From assembly GCA_026874595.1 (NCBI GenBank), contig CM049306.1:80998142-81062141 (forward strand): 64,000 nucleotides of DNA, given 5' to 3'. Positions 24,101 through 37,993 of this stretch are shown here, one piece after another. Position 1 is the first letter of the stretch, and every line of letters starts with the position of its first letter. The notes beneath the pieces are model-generated. The model was not told where the DNA came from, did not search any database, and was given only the letters and a program-made list of their open reading frames with translations. The position numbers and the translations under genes are program-made. This stretch comes from Sipunculus nudus (lineage: Eukaryota; Annelida; Sipuncula; Golfingiida; Sipunculidae).

Positions 24101-27100
24101 CCAGCACTGGAGCTATGGTAAACGAGCTATAAGGGTCAAGTATAAAAATAAGAAGAGAGCTGGCTATACAATCCACATTTTATGAAATGATTAACGGACT
24201 AGCTCCAGATTATCTGCTAATATATTAACTCAAACTCTGTTTATGCTCAGCCCTATACAGTCCGCGCAAATCGCATTTGCTAAAGATACCGAGGTTCACA
24301 CGGAAAGACTGTCGCTTTTCTTTCCTTCCAATTGTCTTTTCTTTCCTTTCAATAGCCTGCAAACTTTTGAACAGTTTCCTATAATTCAGTTTACCTCAAT
24401 CGATTCCTTTAAGGAAAATGTTCGTGACAATTTAAACCCAGCCTCTCCAGAAATATACAGTTATTATTGCGACAAACATCGTCAACATGAAATTATCCAT
24501 ACTCGGTTACGACTAGGTGCCAGTTACTTAAATCAATACCTATTTTCAGTTGGAAAGACTGTTGGTTATAACCTAATTGATATGCTCGATATGGACTGAG
24601 ACTGAATTACTAATCCGTGCGCACGAAGTAATAAATATTTTTTCTATCTTGGAAATTTATTTTTTCACACCGAGTAATTCGTGCGCACGGATTAGTAATT
24701 CGTGCGCACGAATTAATAAATATTTTTCACCATGTCGTCTCCCGGGCTCCGTACCTTCAGGACCTGGCAAGTGAATGATTTTTACATTTGCGAAACGGAA
24801 TGGGATGGGGGGGGGGACATCAAGGTTTTCGATGATCTTTGACTGGTTACTATCGCTGAACGTTTAAAGATTAGGTTAATGGGAGGAAGATATGAAAGAC
24901 GAATCAAATATACGTTTTACGGCAAGGAAACTGTTGCAGAAGAAAGAACAGAAAATATGCACACCTCGTTAATAGCAAAAGTGGACCCAAGGGGAGTCAA
25001 AGGGAACCGTACCCGCTTTTAAGCCGCAACCGATTTTTAATCGTATAAGACCAATTTGGAGTTCTAGAACCCCCGCCCCACCCCACCCCACCCGAACCCC
25101 TTTTTCGGAAATGTTGACCTTGTATTAGGTATTAGCATTTATCCTCCTGAGTTGAACCACTCCTTACATTAAAACAAGAGTCATTTGTATTTCACAATGT
25201 ATGACCACGCACGTGGGTCAAAGCCTGGGTCAGATGTCAGGAAAAACATGCTTTAATCCGTCACTGAAAGCAAGGTTTTTTATATGCACAATAGTCCCTA
25301 ATCCTGCACTGGGGGCGACCACAAAAACAATCCAGTCTTTGCCGAAGGCAGTTCGGCTGTTTTCGGTGGTAAATTATAAAACTCGCAAAAATCATTCAAA
25401 AACATGTCTACATAATAAATTATTTATTCTCATATCGGCGAGGTCACTACAAAAAAAAACTTTTAAATGATCGAGGTATAACACAGTGTCAAACGCAACG
25501 CGTTTCAGAGACCATTGCGAACAAAGATGCACCGGATTCCTTTTATAAGTTTTTAAATTAAGGGGCAACATTACAGGGGGTAGGGATATATCACCAGTAA
25601 ATGTACTTCGATTTGCAAACAGAAATTTGGTTTTGTGCTTAAAAAAGTGAGCTCGCGAATCAAGAAGAGGCATACTCCTACGTGCTTCCCGCATGTATGT
25701 TACAGGCAAACTGTGAAATAAAGCTTTACGTAAGTTACTGAAAATTTCAGGCATTACACAAAATGACTGATTCACTTTGGCAGAAACGAATAAGATCTCT
25801 TGGCACTACGAGTCATGCCTGGTTTTATGGCTCAGTCATTACACGAAATGCCTGACTTCTTGTTGGCATGTATGTTACTGCTGAATGGCAACACACATAG
25901 TCATGTGAAAATCAGTTTATTTGATTGTTTTGTTCCTGAAACAATGATTAATACACTCAAAATCAGCTTCAATGGATGGGCACTTATAAGAACAATATAC
26001 ATGTATCAGATACACAAAATACTATGCAGTGATTGTATTGTCGATTTAGTCCACACCTTAAATGTTTGTCATGATATGAAATGACCCCTTGTAATCACAA
26101 AACAACCATGCAGTCTTCATTATCTATATCTATATTGTAATACTATTTTATACTACATAGTCCGCCCTTCAAACGTTTGTCTTAATAAGGAATACGCTCT
26201 TGACACAGCGCATTACCCATAGGCCAACTACCCATATCGTAAGCGCTGTTTGTTTTGACCATGTAACCTGAATCTCTACACCAGAGGGGAGCACTGTATT
26301 TTGGTCCAATCAGATGAGACCCTGTGCTGGAAGACAAAAGGGTTAACCAGCTAAGCGAGGAAGACACGAAGCCAATCTTGTTCATTTCGTTTTGAGTGAC
26401 AGCTCATCGCCCCGTCGACCGTTTGAACAGGCCACAGGCTCAGAGAGAATGGCCCTTCACGTGGTTTCTGGGCGGAGCCTGCTGCCTGTCGAGTAATTGT
26501 TGACTTGCATTTGTTTGGCTGCTAGTCACATCAGCAGTTTTTTTTTTCAGCAGAAAGGCCATTGTGCACCACCTGGTGTTTATGTGCATCACAAACAGTC
26601 AAGGCAGGCAGCGGGAAAATCAGTGGCATCTTTAGAAGCGCAAGATTTCCGCTGCCTCGGGGGCGTAAATAATGAATGATCCATTTTGTTTGTCTTAATA
26701 AGCAATGAACCATTATTCTATACATATATGTATTTATTGTATACCACTATTTACTTACAAACCAGTTCATTTTTATTTTGCTGATATGACAAAGATCAAT
26801 GCACTTCAATTCAGCTTTAAATAACTGGCAACTGTTAATGCTACATATTGTGCATGTATGGTTACAAGTACTTTGTCAGTCATCCACAGCTGAAAGTGTA
26901 AACACCTCCAAAATTATCAAAATGACAAATTATTTTGTCAAAACAAAATGACAAGGTTTGATTCATTTGTTAAATTTAAACAATATGCTATAGTAACAGT
27001 ATACAAAATAATCACAATCAGTAGCCATTAATTAAAAAATCACAAACAAATCTCTGATACTCTCTGTTATATTAAGAGGAAATAAAGATCTTCGAGAAAA

Positions 27101-30100
27101 TGGATGAAAAGTTGGACATTGGCCTAACCGAATTGTCAGAGAGGTCAGAGAACTAGGTGTTAGTAATTGACCTGGCCTGAGGTATAGCTTAACTGACACA
27201 ATCTAGATATCCGGAAGCAAAATGGTGGTATAAAAAACATATATTCAACTCTTATTGAAGAAGGGAAATTATTAAGAGCTCAAATATATAAGGGGACAAC
27301 GCATATCCGACTTTTCAATATGTGTCATAAAATTTTGGTCTATAACAGCACGGGTCATTTCGGTAGGTGTAAATTAATTATAATTAAGAAAATTATGAAT
27401 AAAAAATATTAAATAAAGAATGATCAAGAATTTTGCATTGTTCTAAAACATTTCAGAATATGACTAGGCTATGTGTGATAATGCTCAGTTAAAATACAAT
27501 AATGATATCTGACTTACTTCTTCATTATGTAATAACCATGCCTAGACCTTGAAGAAGTGCTCTGAGAGGCATTGTTTAACTCTTCAATTGTTGAAAAGTA
27601 AACATCTCTTGGAACAAGAACTTTTGACACTTTACAAACAAGTCTTCAATAAATATAGGTGTCATTAGCCATATTTACTAGATAAACAACAGTTGCCAGC
27701 AACAAGTGACATATGATGGATAAAACCCTAGTCAACTCATACCCCCGTCCTCCACGGTTAATCAGCAGAGAGTGTGAGCAGATCAGTAGTAATTAATTTC
27801 TCCTGGTACCCCGTTGTTTTGGTTACTCAATCTTAGCACATAAGTAATTTATTGAGTTTGCCATTAATACCTCTAAAGTATCAGAATCATTATAAAATAA
27901 AAATGAGAAGATAATAAGTCGTCTGCAAAATATACATGGTTAAGCTGTCTATTTTGCAAAATAAAGCACATGGAATCGAAATTAAGTTGTGTAATAATGA
28001 TCACCAAATTTCAGTCAATACACGTAATACCTGAAAAATTTATTCACTTCAAGAAATGCCTGAGTGACTCATTCATTTCGTGTAATGCCTGAAAGTTTCA
28101 GTCATTCTAGGTAATTCCTGATAACGCAGTTTTCCTGTAACATATACATAAACACAAATTGTTTAAATCTCCCTCTTCAAGTTCATTTAATTATTTCAAA
28201 TATTGATTTTTTAAACTAATTATGTATTCACGGTATAATAATCCTCCGAGGACTGGGATCTAAAATTTATTCATTTTCGTTTACTGCCTTTCAGTAAAAT
28301 GACGACTAGAGGGCAACATCTTAGAGAGTTTATCTGCAGCTAGGTAATTAAGTTGTCAATATTTTTTTTCAGCTAACCTATGACAACTGGCAGAAAGGAG
28401 AGCACCCAGAGCCTGATAATGCATACCCTCCCGAAAACTGCGTCGTCGTGGACAAGTGGGGCGTATGGTTCGATGTTCCCTGCTCCGGACAATACGGGAC
28501 GCATGGAGTACTCTGCTCAAGAGAAGAAAGTACGTATTGTATCTAATACTTATAAGGTGAATTTTGTTCACTCTTGTCCTCAACGTTCTCCGAAACCGCG
28601 TTCTGCATGACACCGTGTTATACCCCATATTAAAGGTTTTAAGAATGACCCCGCCCATATGAGAATAAATAATGTAAAATGTACACAACATTTTGATTTT
28701 TGCGTGGTTTTAAAACCGCGTGGAGGCTACCACCGAAAACAGCCGAACTGCCTATTATGGGAATGTCTCAGTGCTCGCTGGGTGATCTATATATTACCAC
28801 CAGTCGTGTGACACAATCGTAGAATTAAGGTCTATTGTGTATATGAAAAAAAAAACCCTGCTATCATTGACGGAAATAAACATGTTTGGCCTGACATTTG
28901 ACCCAGTCACTGGGCCGCTTGCATGGTCAGCAATTGTGAAAAACATGTGACTCTTAATTGAGGAAAAGGAGGGCTAATCCAGGGGGATTAATGGCAAAGT
29001 CTAGCAAAGGCCCCAATGTCTTGAAAAGGGAGAGGTTCCAGGCCGAAAATTGGTCTTAAACCCTGGAAAAAGGTTGCGGTGGCTGAAACCAGGGGAGCAG
29101 AACCCCCTTGAGCTAAAATTCCTCATCTCATTTAATACATTCCCCAAGACCGATAAAAAGCCCAATTACCATCTAGGTTTATCAGCTAGTAATATATATT
29201 TTTAATAACTGTAGTCGCACCGGAATGTTTCAAGGAACTCCTCTGTGGTCACGCCTAGAATATGCATGTGTTTGATCTTGAACTGTCGTGAATGATACAA
29301 AGTTTGTCCTATGGAAGGTCATTTTTCTTATATCTGCATATTTCGACAGATATCTAAAATCATTTTTCGAAATACCTATCACAGCGCCAACTATTGATAA
29401 CTACGATTGTGTATCAAGGCAGAAAGCAGTTTATTACTCTGAATCAGAACCTAAGGCCCACCAGATCTTCACATTTTCTGAGACTCCTAGACTCATAATG
29501 TTCAGCTGTCCCAAGAACATCAACAAACACGACTGTATATAGGGTTTGCCTTATGCATTGCTTATTAATTAAGAATTATCTTTTTGCATGTTATTCCCAT
29601 GGCCTTTGAACGGAATGTACACATGTCACGATTGTTTTAAAACCTTATCTATTAATATTAAAATAGTTAATAGTTTTATTTATATGTCTTTTTTTTTATT
29701 CTGTGGTATTTGGGATGATGCTAAATAATGCACAGGTAGAGTAAGCTGGTGGAAGTAATACATTAGGTGCTCCATGAATGGACATAACGTCCCATGTTGT
29801 ATATGTGGGGATGGGTCTGTAAATCAGTGTTATCAAGGTTGTTCCAGAATCGTCATATTGGTTTTATTAATTGCCGGAAGTCTTCGATTTCGGCGAGCAT
29901 ATTGGTCAGTTGCGTATGTCTGTTTGTCTGTCATCCTGTCTGTTTGTTTGTCTGCTCTCTACAGGCCACAATTTTGGAGCTATCACTTTCAAATCTACAC
30001 AGTTGATGGACAATCAAAAGTTCTAGAAGACTTATTTTTGGTCGACTTGGGTCAAAAGTCAAGGTCAAGGTCATCAAAACTTTTCATTTTTTCTTTATAT

Positions 30101-33100
30101 CTTTGTCACAATAGGTCCTAGCCACTATAAATAACTATAAATCTTTTTATTCATCATTCCAAGGCCTTTTGTGAAGTGTAGCTGCCTAAAATCTGCTGTA
30201 ACCATGGTTGCGCATTTTAGGGGAAAAATCATGATATTCGAAAATAAAAGGTCTATTTTTTCAAACTTAGTCAGTTTTAAAGCTACAGAGGTCTAGGTTT
30301 TTTTTTGCATTAGGTAGCTTAGAGTTCGTGTAACAAGAATTTTAACGTATCTCCCGATATCTTGCACAGTATCATGTCTAACAAGATTTTTCGATATATC
30401 ACTTATTGATACCGTAGACGCCGGAAGTATACAGAAATCGTCTTGAATGATAGATCTCAGATCCTACACTAATATCTCCAAATTTTTTGGGAAAGGGGGA
30501 GCTGCACCCGAAACACTACAACAAATCATTTTTGTTGGCCATATCTCCAAAATTATAAACTTAACTTACATAAACCTTAGCTCATTTTGTTCATCAACAC
30601 TTTCTCCATAAGATTAAGTTCACTTTCTCTTTGTCTTTTTCATAACCTGGTTTAGTCAACTACCCTCCACTTTGTGTCACTTTGTTAGTATGTCTGTCTG
30701 TTAATAAGTTGTCCTCAATTCCCCCTTCATGTTGGCTCTTGCGTCTTAGATGTAGCATTCTACAGGCCAAAGTGCTACAGGAATCACTTTGTAACTTACA
30801 CAAAACATGTATTGGAACGATTTCTAGAAGCTGATTGCGTATATTTTTAAACAGATTTTAGGTCAAGGCCACCAAAACATGTCAAAATCTGCTTTCCCTC
30901 ATAACTTTGTCAATATCGGTCCTATCATCAGAAACTATGGCTAATTCCTTCCTCTTCGTCATTGCTTATTCATTTGACGTCATTTCCGGCAAGCCCTTTA
31001 CCCGACCTCTGGATATCTATTTTTTTTTTTTTTTAATTTTGCATCTTTATGCACGGCATTTCGACATTTGGAAATAGCTTTCCCAGATTTAAAGCAAATT
31101 TACCTCAGCTTCACAGAGATAGACAACAGTTTTGCAATACTGCTTGATAATTTAGGGAGAGGCGACTTTTGGCTTGATGAAGTGGAGTGCACTGGGAACG
31201 AGGCCAGGATCTCGGACTGTCCCCACAGTGAGTGGGGTACCCATGACTGTGGAGAAAATGACAACGTGAGGATCAGTTGCTCATACGACATTAACGAAGT
31301 AAGTAACTGTACCGTAATTTTAAGATAAAAAATACTTTTATTTGTTAAGATTTAAGGGAGACAGCGAAGGAAATTAGGATTATGTTATAGGAGTTCTATT
31401 ATATGAGTTCTCTCTCGTAGAGTCCGAGTTTTACATCTTCCTGTCGGCGAGCAAGTTCTTTTAAATTTTAAATAGATTTATCTGTAAATAGTGATGTGCC
31501 GATGTGGATAAAAATTGATGATCGATCGGTTGTTTTAGAACGATTGGTCAGTGCAATAATCGATTGCAAGGTGTTGCCCATTACTTGAGCTCTTTGATGA
31601 GGCAGTGTGTGCTCACATATAATTTTTGCAAACAAACACTTAAGAAAAGTTTGTTTTTACCCTTTCATTCCTTGATACCTAGGTTACTACTACTACACAC
31701 ATAAAGGCTATAGAATTAATACATGTACATGTATCAGCAAACATGTAGGCCTCTACATCATCGGAACAAAGTAAAGGTCTATATGTGGCCAGAGATTACA
31801 TTTTCATAAGCAACCGATTAAATTGGTCGGTAGAGATTTTTACTGATGGTTGATCATAAAATATCAACCGATTCCTAACACAATCGATAAGAACTAAGGG
31901 ACAGATTTAATAAATGTACGAGTTTCTCATACGCATATATAATATTGTAGAATCTAACCATCAATTTAGACTGGTACCCTGCTCTATTATGGCCCTCTCC
32001 CAAGCATAGATATGATTGGCCAAGAGCAGCGGTGCCATAATAGAGCGGGGTACCAGTCTACCATCGATTGTCCAAGGTGTTCCGTATTATAGCAGAGGCG
32101 ACGTCTGGCGGCTTGATGACAAATGATACAGTTTAAACAGACTATAATTTGTTCCACCAGTGGGTGCCCAATAACTTTTGGCGATTATTCTCTTAAACTT
32201 ATATATTATCACAATGTTTGACATCAAAGATGAGGAGGGAGCAAAGGCCTAATAGGAGATGTAAAATACATTACAAAAACCAACATAATTATTTTGCAAC
32301 TTTCTGTATTTTCGGAATCTTTTGGCCAAGTAACATGCATGGCCTCTGACATGGATTACTGTCTTTGACAGTTATATTTTTAGAATATTTATGACACACA
32401 ACCCCCAATCAGCAATTTTTAACTGTTTTTTTAAGCATGTCACCAGTGACCCTTTTCATAATCAGTTTGACTGAGATGCTGTGAAATATAAACTGCTCTC
32501 TCTTTTTTTTTTTTTTTTCTTTTTTTTTATGAATTACAAAAATAGTTTACAAGGTATGGTTTTGGTTTCATTTTAGTAAATTAAGGCCTGTGTCCAATTT
32601 TTCGTTCGTAGGTTACTTCCTAGATCTGATTTGTGAATTTTAGAAAAGATCAACATAATTCAATTGGCGCCCCATTGAGAAACAGACCATAGTGTAATAC
32701 TTAGTTAACTGATTTACCGATGGAGAGTGAAAGATTCGGTGTGTCCCGTTGCAGCTCGGGACCAGCCAGTGGTCAGGTTTCCAGGTCACCACGACCTACG
32801 AGGGCGTCCTACAGGTGTACCATTCTGGCACCTGGCGCAACGTCTGTCATAACAACTTTGACCAACGTGACAGCCAGGTGGCGTGTCGTCAACTGAGAAA
32901 CATACACCACATTATGCACAAGCTGACCGGTCATAGTCCAGGTAGGTCTTATGAAAATAGAATTACTGGAACTAGCAAATTACCCCTCCATAATATTGCA
33001 TTGGAAGTTTAGTTTTAAACCCAAAACGATAGATGGCGCAGCTAATCACCCCATGATCACCGAGAACCTGCCACCGAAACGTCGATTTTTATTAACTGAA

Positions 33101-34553
33101 GATACTGACCTTATGTTTTTTTTTAAAGCCCGAATGTTAAGTTTCCATGGCTGCCACAATAAACAGTCGCGTAATTTCTTTGACATGACAACCCTTACGT
33201 GAAGTAATTTAGGTTTGCTCAAGAATTATGGAAAATATAGATATATGACCTTACCCACCTCCACCTTAGGACACACTTGGCGTTATTCCCGACATTTTAA
33301 GACCACAAAAGGCATTTTCGAGGCGTTGCCACGGAGTGGTTGTATGACAACGATTGCATGTCCCCATCGTCAGTTATAACACAGATGTACTGCAGATGAA
33401 CTTTGGGACATTGGCTAAGGAACATGGGGACTGGGGCACACGATATTATGACTCCAGTTAGTGAAAAGGCTTGTAAAGACGTTTTAAAAGTCTTTTTTAT
33501 GGGATTCGACGAAAATTGGTACCCGTTTGTATTTATTACTGTTAACCATAATGCTAACCATACGCAAACATAGATGGTATCACCCAACCTTCCCTTGTAA
33601 TTTGTCCTGTATTCCTGAATACTGGATAACAAAGGACTAGGGGATACGAATAATAGTATTGCACAGAATGCGTTCCAAGTTCCCATTTTCATTTAAGCTT
33701 AATTTAGCACAGAATAAACCGAAAGTTGTTTGAAAATCGTGCACTTCTCAACATATTTTGATACATCTACGATGTAACTTAAAATCAGAAACTTGGAGAG
33801 TCCTGCAGTACACGGCTGGATGTAAGGGAGGACTGACTGGGGAGGCTGTTTGTACGTCAGGGAAGTCCGATGTCTACACCTGTCCTGATGAACCGCGTCA
33901 CATCACATGCAACCAAGTAATCAGTATAGTATTAGTCTATAGTTCAACTCTTCTTCTGTCAAAAGCACGGTTACATTTGATTATTATTAGTAGTTGTAGT
34001 TGTAGTATTTTATGTTTAGTATTTATTATATATAATTTAAATTATTAAATCTTCTGGCTTAGCCCAGACCAAAAATGTCGCAAAGGTGGAAGTGAGGCAA
34101 CAGTTTCCAATAAGTATATATATATATATATTGTTACGGGGTGACATAAAAGCGGACCGAACTGTCTCGCTAAAGAAGCTTGCTTTGCTAGCGAAGCGGT
34201 CGGTACGCCGGACTTGTGCGCCACCATTATGGGTTCGAATCCGGGATCGGCCCAATATTATCACTAAACAAATTGTCTTCTTAACAAAATGGGGGCTCGT
34301 CCAACGTGAGGGTTATCTTTGTGGCCCAGGGAATAAGCTCATCAAAGTGTGACTCCTGGGATAATTAGTCTTGTTCTGATAGCAGAACGCTCTTAAATGG
34401 GGGTGTGTTACGGGGTGACATAAAAGCGGACCGAAATGTCTCGCCAGTGAAGCTTGCTTTGCTAGCGAAGCGGTTGGTACGTCGGACTTGTGCGCCACCG
34501 TTATGGGCTCGGATCGGAACAGAATTTTACCTGATCAATTTGTCTTCGTAACA

Positions 34554-34602
<49 letters not shown>

Positions 34603-37600
34603 GCAAATTGCTGTGTTAATTTAGGATCAAACTTACCCGCGCTTTAGTCTTTTCAAGAAAGATGTACTTTAATTCATATATATCCTTACACTGCAAAGCC
34701 TTTCCACGTTCAGTATTTTTAACACTTAAAAATTAATGAACTTTAAACTTAAAAGAACGTGTACTGAGAATAACCAAGTGATATCAGTTTCTATCAGAAA
34801 GTAGGTGAAAAACATTTAACTAGGTATGAAAAAAATCTCCACTATACGATAAATGCATCTTCATCATCATCATTTTGATCATCCTGATCATCATGTATCA
34901 TAATGATTATTATTTTTTTAATGAATCGTTCTGTTGCAAATCTAGTAAGGGCCTATACAAGACACATACATGTATTTATAAAATATTTTAATTCTTTAAC
35001 ATCAGTATTCATTTAAATCTAAATTAAACAGATATCAGTGTGTAATCGTGACCGTTACGGTAATGACTGTAGTGGAGTGTGTGGTCAGTGTGCCCATGGC
35101 AGGTGCTCGTCACGTGATGGCCAGTGTCAAGATGGCAGATGTGAACCAGGGTACCAAGGGAAAAAGTGCGATAAATGTAAGTAGTATATTCGATCTCGAT
35201 TAACCTACATTAATTCGAATATGATGTTGTCATATGTATGTACATGTGTTTTCAGATTAAGGCATTGGGTTCAGCTTACCTATATACAAGCAGGCTTATT
35301 AACTGTGTACACTTTCCTTGCCATTCGCCTATTTCAGTAATTTTTGCACTGATAACTTGCATTAAGTTTGCATATCAAACATTATAGTTGGACCAGGTGC
35401 ACATGAAATGTCTATACTGTATCATCATAATTTAACGTCTTTCCTCCGTAAAAGACACTTCCACCTTTCTGAGAAGTTTTTTCATGCTTTTCCCAAGCTA
35501 GAAAGTTTAGGTTAATTACTTTAAAATGAATTCCTTATATAAGTTGTAAATGTTAACTTTGATACTGTCATAAATATCATTACTTGCTATCATTAGTATG
35601 TCAGGAAGGATTCTGGGGAAAGAACTGCACAGAAAGATGTGAACATTGTAAAGAGCAACGATGTGACGTCACAAACGGCAGATGCCCGGGAGGACGGTGT
35701 CAGGATGGATATTTAGGCACACACTGTAAAAGATGTAGGTATTGGTCAGCCATATCACATAATATATACAGACCAGTAATGTAGTCAAGACCACACCATA
35801 CGAGTCCAAGTGCAAGTCCGAGTCCGGGCTACTCGAGTCCAAGTCCGAGTACGGGCCACTCGAGTCCAAATCCGAGTCCGGGCCACTCGAGTCAAAGTCC
35901 AAGTCCGAGTCCGGGCCACTCGAGTCCAAGTCCGAGTCCGAGTCCGGGCCACTCGAGTCAAAGTCCAAGTCCGAGTCCGGGCCACTCGAGTCCAAGTCCA
36001 AGTCCGAGTCCGGGCCACTCGAGTCCAAGTCCGAGTCCGGGCCACTCGAGTCCAAGTCCGAGTCCGGGCCACTCGAGTCCAAGTCCAAGTCCGAGTCCGG
36101 GCCACTCGAGTCCAAGTCCGAGTCCGGGCCACTCGAGTCCAAATCCGAGTCCGGGCCACTCGAGTCAAAGTCCAAGTCCGAGTCCGGGCCACTCGAGTCC
36201 AAGTCCAAGTCCGAGTCCGGGCCACTCGAGTCCAAGTCCAAGTCCGAGTCCGGGCCACTCGAGTCCAAGTCCGAGTCCGGGCCACTCGAGTCAAAGTCCA
36301 AGTCCGGGCCACTCGAGTCCAAGTCCGAGTCCATGCCACTCGAGTCCAAGTCCGAGTCCGAGCTATTCCAGTCCAAGTCCGAGTAAAGGCCACTCGGGTC
36401 CAAATCCGAGTTAGTGTTTTCCTTGAGCTTCCAGTCCAAGCCATCTTTTTCGATTTTGAGTCATTCGGAACCAGACTCCATGTCCGGGTCCTATAAAGAC
36501 AGGCTTAACAAGAATTCAAAATGGAACTTTCAGATTATCATTTACATTTTTATTTTAGTTAACATATGCATTCGGTATAATCTTTAAATACTTTTAAATT
36601 CAAATGCAGAGCTATAGCTTCGTTTATCTGGTGTTATTTCTATTAATATTCTGTTTATGTTTCGCACATATATATACATCTTTACATTGTGTGACAGAGA
36701 TTTTTCTTTTGGACTCGAGATGGACTCGACATTATTTCTCGAGTCCTTACCTCCGAGTCCAGGAACCTTGAGTCCAAGTCCAATTTAAGTCCCTTAAAAA
36801 GTAAACTCGAGTCAAGACATAAGTTCAACATAACTGATTAACACCATCGACAGACCTGTTCTGAATCGTCAAATTGTCATCATCAAATTGATACATGAAA
36901 TATTCCCAGACAGCTCATCCATCTTTTGTCTGTCCAGCGTGTCCAGAAGGTAGATGGGGTCCAGAGTGCAGCAAGAAGTGTGGTAAGTGCCACGGAAGCT
37001 CCTGTGACGTCACGGACGGTAGATGTCCGACGGGCAGGTGTGCGGACGGTTACCTAGGCGACAGGTGTGACACAGGTCAGAGAATAAACACTCCTTAGAA
37101 ATACATCAAATGATTTTCATGCTTTTAACACATAAGTTTCACGGTGGATTTAAATATTTTGTAAAGCTTCATTTCAAATTTGATATATTTATACTTAACG
37201 TTTTAGTGTATATTGGATGACAGACGTGAATTTAATCTAATAGTAATAACAACACATGGGTCATGATTTATGCATGAAGTAAAGTTTGCAGCATGCAGCA
37301 ACTCAACCTGGGGTCCTAACTGTATCAACCAATGTGGAAACTGCAGTGGTCTCACTTGTGACGTCACAACTGGAGTCTGCCTCTCCGGTGCCTGTAAGGA
37401 CGGTTATTTTGGCGACAAATGTTTGCAAGGTGAAAGTCATAGATTATAAACGACATGTATATCCATTGCTGCTTATTGTAAGAATTTCAAATAATTGATC
37501 ATTTCCCGACACATATAAAGAAAAAAATGTATTTTCTCTTTAATAAGAAATATGTACCATTGATCTATACATCTTCTCTGAAAAATGTAAAACGTATATC

Positions 37601-37926
37601 TTAAAAAAATAAAGCACTTTATACACATCCATACTGTCCCCAGAAAGGAAAAAGGCTCTTAAAAGAAAAAGAAAAGAAAAATCATCGTCCACAGTGTGCT
37701 TCTGTTTTGTGTTAGAATTGGAACTCCGGCCGCTGTTGTCATGATTGCATGCACAAAACGCACAGTTCACAAGGTCGCGCATAAAAGATGTATCGGAATT
37801 CTCTTGTATCCACGAAGGAAATGAAAATAAATCTCATTTCATATTCGAACCCCTTCCTCCAAGATATTACAAATTATACTTAGACAAAAAAGAGAGCCGA
37901 CAATAAAAAAAAGAAAACGCACACAC

Positions 37927-37993
<67 letters not shown>

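Larger units (their letters stand above)
23009..24753 (+). mobile_element. About 1.75-kb TIR element with palindromic 21-bp subrepeats
   Basis: TACGGAGCCCGGGAGACGAC at 23009 recurs inverted ending at 24753, and the inverted match continues through ATGGTGAAAAATATTTATTA into the first subrepeats. CCTTGA on the left and CCTTCA on the right may be a 6-bp target duplication with one change. The left end holds about a dozen 21-bp subrepeats, the right end about three. Between them lie CCAAT-type boxes and a decayed non-LTR reverse transcriptase. It sits in receptor intron 3, sense to the gene. Confidence 0.72.

Noticed and set aside
26182-26490. CpG-richer patch with CACGTG and GGGCGG as a promoter
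   Set aside because: No downstream first exon could be identified, it is inside receptor intron 3, and the motifs are short.
35669-36439. Ser-Asp-rich frame of 256 codons on the minus strand and matching Arg-Thr and Arg-Val frames of about 220 codons
   Set aside because: All arise from a GAGTCC minisatellite with unit length divisible by three. Three frames are open at once, the array is intronic, and nothing outside the repeat supports coding.
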